This document shows, piece by piece, positions 32,965-35,970 of a stretch of DNA of 35,970 nt. The notes beneath the pieces were generated by a model, which searched no databases, had not been told where the DNA came from, and saw nothing but the letters and a program-made list of their open reading frames with translations. A program made the position numbers and the translations under genes. The first letter of the stretch is position 1. The number at the start of each line of letters is the position of its first letter. The DNA lies in assembly GCA_021770245.1 (NCBI GenBank), contig JAETRI010000035.1, positions 1 to 35,970 of the forward strand, given 5' to 3'. This stretch comes from Lachnospiraceae bacterium. Its GTDB lineage: Bacteria; Bacillota; Clostridia; Lachnospirales; Lachnospiraceae.

Positions 32965-35040
32965 ATGAAACGAGAGAAGCATAAGATTCTGATAGCAGAC
33001 GATTCCGAGATGAACCGTTCCATCCTGGCGGATATGCTTGGCGATGAGTATGAAATCATCGAGGCGGAGAACGGGGTGGAGGCGATCGGATGCTTTCAGC
33101 AGATGGGATCGGAAATTTCCCTTGTTCTTTTGGATATTGTCATGCCGGAGATGGACGGGTTTGGGGTCCTGGAAATGATGAACAAGTATCATTGGATCGA
33201 AGATATCCCGGTCATCATGATTTCCGCAGAGAATACGGCTGCTTATGTGGAGCGCGCCTATGAACTGGGCGTTACGGATTATATCAGCCGGCCCTTTGAC
33301 GATCTGGTGGTACACCGCCGCGTCATTAATACGATCATGCTGTACGCCAAGCAGAAGAAGCTGATCGGGATGGTGGCCGACCAGCTGTATGAAAAGCAGA
33401 AAAGCAACAACTTAATGATCTCCATCCTGAGCCACATTGTGGAATTCCGGAACGGGGAAAGCGGACTGCATGTGTTTCATATCCATACGCTTACGGATCT
33501 GCTGCTGCGGCATTTGACCCAGATGACAGACCGGTACAATCTTTCTCAGGAGGATATCTCCACCATCACCATGGCGTCCGCCCTGCACGATGTGGGGAAG
33601 ATCGCTATCCCGGAAGAAATCCTGAATAAGCCCGGCAGGCTGACCAAGGAAGAATTTGAGGTGATAAAGACCCATACGGAAATCGGAGCAACCATGCTGG
33701 AACAGATCCCCTTTAACGGCGACAGCGGACTGCTCAAAGTCGCTCACGAAATCTGCCGCTGGCATCATGAGCGGTATGACGGCAGCGGCTATCCGGACGG
33801 GTTGAAGGGAGACGAAATCCCGATTTCCGCCCAGATCGTTGCACTGGCGGATGTGTACGATGCCCTGACCAGTGAACGGGTGTACAAGGCGGCTTATTCC
33901 CATGAGACCACTGTCCGGATGATCACCAATGGGGAATGCGGCGTCTTCAATCCGCTGCTCCTTCAATGCCTGCTGGAAGCCTCCGACAGCATTCAGGAAG
34001 AGCTGCAGGCGGATTATATGGATGCAGACAACAGAGCCGAGCTGCATAATATAGCCATGGAGATGACACGGAAGGAGGAACTTTCCGCATCGGACCGGAC
34101 CCTGATGCTCCTGGAACATGAACGGATTAAATATCAGTTTTTTGCGTCCATCTCCGAGGAAATTCAGTTTGAATATACGGTGGATCCTTCCATGGTCATC
34201 CTGTCGAGCTGGGGGGCTGCAAAGCTGGGGCTAAAGGAAACCATTATGGATCCTTTCCACGATGAACAGTTCATGGCGCTGGCGGATGAGAGCACCTGGA
34301 AGGATCTGGTGGAAAAGCTGAGAAATACCACGCCGGAAGATCCGATCATCAAGGAGGAATATAAAGTCCGGGTGGGCGGAGAAGAACGCTGGCACCGCGT
34401 GATCTGCCGGGCCACCTGGATGATTGGGGACGAGGAACCGGTCTATCTGGGCACGATCGGGAAGGCGGTGGATATCCATCAGGAGCGGCTGCAGCTCATG
34501 GATCTGGAGAAGGCGGCCTCCCATGATGCATTAACCGGCCTGATGAATCATGCCTATGCAAAGAAGCATATCCGCGAGCGGATGGCGGAAGGGATAGAAA
34601 ACGAATACGCCCTGTTCGTCCTGGATCTGGACTACTTCAAATCCGCCAATGACCAGAGGGGACATTCCTTTGGGGATCATGTGCTGCAGTATATGGCGGA
34701 AAAACTGAAAGAAAGCATCCGCAGCGGGGATCTGGCGGCCAGGATCGGAGGAGACGAATTCCTGATCTTCCTGGAATATAATACGGGCCTGGAGGCGCTG
34801 GTAAACCGGATCTATCATTCCCTTCTGGGCGAATATGAGGGATTCCGTATCTCCATCAGCATGGGCGTTGCCAGAGGGAATGCATCGATCACAGATTATG
34901 ATACCCTGTTCCACTGTGCGGATCAGGCGCTCTATGCGGCGAAAAGGGCCGGGCGCGGCCGGTATTGTTTTTATGATGAATCCATGAGAGATATGCTGTC
35001 CGTCCTTTCTCCCATTGAAGGGGAGCGGACGAGAAGATGA
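32965..35040 (+). CDS. Response regulator with HD-GYP, PAS-like and GGDEF domains
   Basis: This 691-residue cyclic-di-GMP protein starts with a receiver domain (1-125) having Asp57 in LLDIVMPEMDG; the usual Lys of the KPF motif is Arg109 (SRPF). An HD-GYP phosphodiesterase (about 150-345) has HDVGK (208-212), HHERYDGSGYPDGL (GYP at 275-277) and LADVYDALTS. A PAS-like segment (about 390-510) and a GGDEF cyclase (about 515-680) follow, with intact GGDEF (595-599) and an inhibitory RxxD site (586-589). Both synthesis and breakdown motifs are complete. The start at 32965 has AAGGAAG eight bases upstream; longer in-frame forms run into the duplicated leader. An Hpt gene follows. Confidence 0.93.
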   Translation: MKREKHKILIADDSEMNRSILADMLGDEYEIIEAENGVEAIGCFQQMGSEISLVLLDIVMPEMDGFGVLEMMNKYHWIEDIPVIMISAENTAAYVERAYELGVTDYISRPFDDLVVHRRVINTIMLYAKQKKLIGMVADQLYEKQKSNNLMISILSHIVEFRNGESGLHVFHIHTLTDLLLRHLTQMTDRYNLSQEDISTITMASALHDVGKIAIPEEILNKPGRLTKEEFEVIKTHTEIGATMLEQIPFNGDSGLLKVAHEICRWHHERYDGSGYPDGLKGDEIPISAQIVALADVYDALTSERVYKAAYSHETTVRMITNGECGVFNPLLLQCLLEASDSIQEELQADYMDADNRAELHNIAMEMTRKEELSASDRTLMLLEHERIKYQFFASISEEIQFEYTVDPSMVILSSWGAAKLGLKETIMDPFHDEQFMALADESTWKDLVEKLRNTTPEDPIIKEEYKVRVGGEERWHRVICRATWMIGDEEPVYLGTIGKAVDIHQERLQLMDLEKAASHDALTGLMNHAYAKKHIRERMAEGIENEYALFVLDLDYFKSANDQRGHSFGDHVLQYMAEKLKESIRSGDLAARIGGDEFLIFLEYNTGLEALVNRIYHSLLGEYEGFRISISMGVARGNASITDYDTLFHCADQALYAAKRAGRGRYCFYDESMRDMLSVLSPIEGERTRR

Positions 35041-35059
35041 GAGGATGCCGGGCAGAGGA

Positions 35060-35111
35060 AGATACTATTATCTGATTTGAGGGCGTGCTTTGCACGCAGA
35101 TGGGAGCAAGA
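35060..35111 (+). promoter_or_regulatory. Hairpin leader, family 1, copy before the Hpt gene
   Basis: AGATA (35060-35064) pairs with TATCT (35069-35073), then GATTTGAG, a second hairpin GCGTGC (35083-35088) with GCACGC (35092-35097) around TTT, then AGATGGGAGCAAGA and the ATG. The second hairpin matches the array at 35824-35970. Confidence 0.65.
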
Positions 35112-35462
35112 ATGACGGTAAAAGAATGTTATGCGGCTATGGGCGGAGACTATGAAGGAATGCTGGGCCGGTTCCGCAGTGAAGACCGGATTGTCAGATT
35201 TTTGGGCAAGTTCCTGAACGACAAAACTTTTGACACTCTGTGTGCGGCACTGGAGGCCGGAAATCAGGAGGAGGCCTTCCGAGGGGCGCATACCCTAAAA
35301 GGCGTCGCGCAGAATCTGAGCATGACCCGCCTCTACCTTTCCAGCGAAAAGCTGACGGAACATCTGCGGGCGGGATCCTGCCAAGGATCGGAGGAGCTTA
35401 TGGCCCAGGTGGATGCGGATTACCATGAGGCCGTTTCGGCGGTTCGCTCTTTGGACGCATGA
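35112..35462 (+). CDS. Histidine phosphotransfer (Hpt) domain protein
   Basis: This 116-residue, all-helical Hpt domain passes phosphate between His and Asp in phosphorelays. His60 in GAHTLKGVAQNLSM is the phosphorylated residue. No other domain is present. It lies 71 bases after the REC/HD-GYP/GGDEF gene, whose receiver is a likely partner. An in-frame GTG at 35085 lies inside the leader hairpin; the ATG at 35112 with GGGAG upstream is preferred. Confidence 0.9.
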   Translation: MTVKECYAAMGGDYEGMLGRFRSEDRIVRFLGKFLNDKTFDTLCAALEAGNQEEAFRGAHTLKGVAQNLSMTRLYLSSEKLTEHLRAGSCQGSEELMAQVDADYHEAVSAVRSLDA

Positions 35463-35470
35463 AAAACCCT

Positions 35471-35496
35471 CCTTTGTATCATAATAGATACAAAGG
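35471..35496. terminator. Perfect hairpin between the Hpt gene and the small ORF
   Basis: CCTTTGTATC (35471-35480) is the exact complement of GATACAAAGG (35487-35496), loop ATAATA. On the plus strand it has no T tract and abuts the GGAAGGTGGAG ribosome site of the next gene. Read on the minus strand it is followed by AGGGTTTTT. Confidence 0.5.
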
Positions 35497-35508
35497 AAGG
35501 TGGAGCGG

Positions 35509-35751
35509 ATGTTTACATTAGGATTGGTGGAATACCTCACATTAAAAATGGGATGCGAATACCCTTCGGATCTCCATTACGTCAGTGACAGGGAAAAAAT
35601 CTGCAGAATTGTAAATGAAATACCGACAGGACAGTGTACTCGCAGGGAATGGCAGGATGCAGCGCAGTATCTCGCGGACGTGACGGATTGTAAAACGGCC
35701 GCGTCTGCCCGTGCGGCCGTGCTGGCATGGGCCGGCGGGAAGTACGAATAA
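35509..35751 (+). CDS. Small protein of unknown function, 80 residues
   Basis: MFTLGLVEYLTLKMGCEYPSD opens a soluble, mainly helical protein with two Cys (CEY, QCT) and a third near the end (TDCKTAASARAAVLAWAGG). I recognise no family. A good ribosome site (GGAAGGTGGAG) precedes the ATG, codon use resembles that of the neighbours, and the gene follows the Hpt gene on the same strand. A 3-codon GTG extension is possible. Confidence 0.65.
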   Translation: MFTLGLVEYLTLKMGCEYPSDLHYVSDREKICRIVNEIPTGQCTRREWQDAAQYLADVTDCKTAASARAAVLAWAGGKYE

Positions 35752-35802
35752 GGGACGCAGGTTTGTCGGTACGGGGGATGTAGGAAAAGAAAACAAACAG
35801 GA

Positions 35803-35970
35803 ATCAGTGCACAGATGGGAGCCAAGGTTGAAAGAAGAACACTTTCAACCTCCTTGATTTGAGTGCGTGCTTTGCACGCAGGTGGGAGCAAGGCTGAAAG
35901 AAGAACACTTTCAGCCTCCCTGATTTGAGTGCGTGCTTTGCACGCAGGTGGGAGCAAGGCTGAAAGAAGA
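35803..35970 (+). repeat. Tandem array of family 1 hairpin leaders, 66-base period
   Basis: After a partial tail (ACAGATGGGAGCC, 35811-35823), complete units begin at 35824 and 35890, and a third starts at 35956 and is cut by the window end. Each unit has hairpin 1 (GGTTGAAAG / CTTTCAACC in unit 1, GGCTGAAAG / CTTTCAGCC in unit 2, a paired change), the TCCTTGATTTGA-type spacer, hairpin 2 (TGCGTGC / GCACGCA, loop TTT) and GGTGGGAGC. No start codon follows the ribosome-site-like GGGAG within units, so the array continues to the right. Confidence 0.9.

Noticed and set aside
35803-35970. CRISPR array as an explanation for the terminal repeat
   Set aside because: Units are contiguous with no unique spacers, contain two hairpins and share the tail with gene leaders.

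Overview
This 36-kb window looks like a chromosomal segment of a moderately GC-rich Firmicute, most likely a Lachnospiraceae-type Clostridium. The grounds are the style of the housekeeping proteins (FAVKATPNP-type LysA, VTDF-type SerA, the COG4586/4587/3694-type ABC trio), strong AGGAGG-like ribosome sites and TTGACA/TATAAT-type promoters. No phage, plasmid, transposase or CRISPR gene is present. It is a core-genome window rich in small intergenic repeats.

Layout. 1-102: 3' end of a 23S rRNA, then a terminator with no 5S gene. 349-2645: a divergent class-M-like sirtuin, hisH and hisF. 2680-4657: ung and a divergent lysA. 4818-12822: a cell-envelope block on the + strand (SGNH hydrolase, membrane-anchored VanX-like peptidase with SH3-like and wall-binding parts, wall-binding transglutaminase-like protein, MBOAT acyltransferase, AlgX/AlgJ-like protein, Ala/Glu-rich lipoprotein). 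12945: tRNA-Leu(CAA). 13148-15163: FIST sensor protein and a soluble chemoreceptor. 15198-19820: tgt and yajC, split by a three-gene ABC exporter on the - strand. 20336-24869: leuB-ilvD-ilvB. 25057-28959: serC-serA and DUF1015. 28985-32331: glgB and a MscS channel, overlapping by ATGA. 32569: tRNA-Thr(CGT). 32965-35751: REC/HD-GYP/PAS-like/GGDEF protein, Hpt protein and an 80-residue unknown.

The most unusual signal is not a protein. At least two families of structured 5' leaders recur directly in front of unrelated genes. Family 1 is a variable hairpin, a spacer like TCCTTGATTTGA, and a second hairpin ending in GCAGRTGGGAGCAAG, in which GGGAG is the ribosome site. It precedes hisF, the lipoprotein gene, leuB (degenerate) and hpt, and forms a tandem array with a 66-bp period at the right edge. 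Paired substitutions between copies keep the stems. Family 2 is a GC hairpin followed by GCAGAATGAGAGGAAA. It precedes the sirtuin-like gene, yajC, ilvB, serC and the DUF1015 gene, and carries a decoy ATG 12 bases upstream and in frame in four of five copies. A third family, a 75-bp palindrome with perfect 24-26-bp arms, occurs twice in full and as fragments in other gaps. There is also a MITE-like element at the yajC stop codon, a duplicated 78-bp promoter unit, and a nine-base homopolymer inside the probable promoter of the ABC operon.

Functions are inferred from motifs read by eye. No database search was run.
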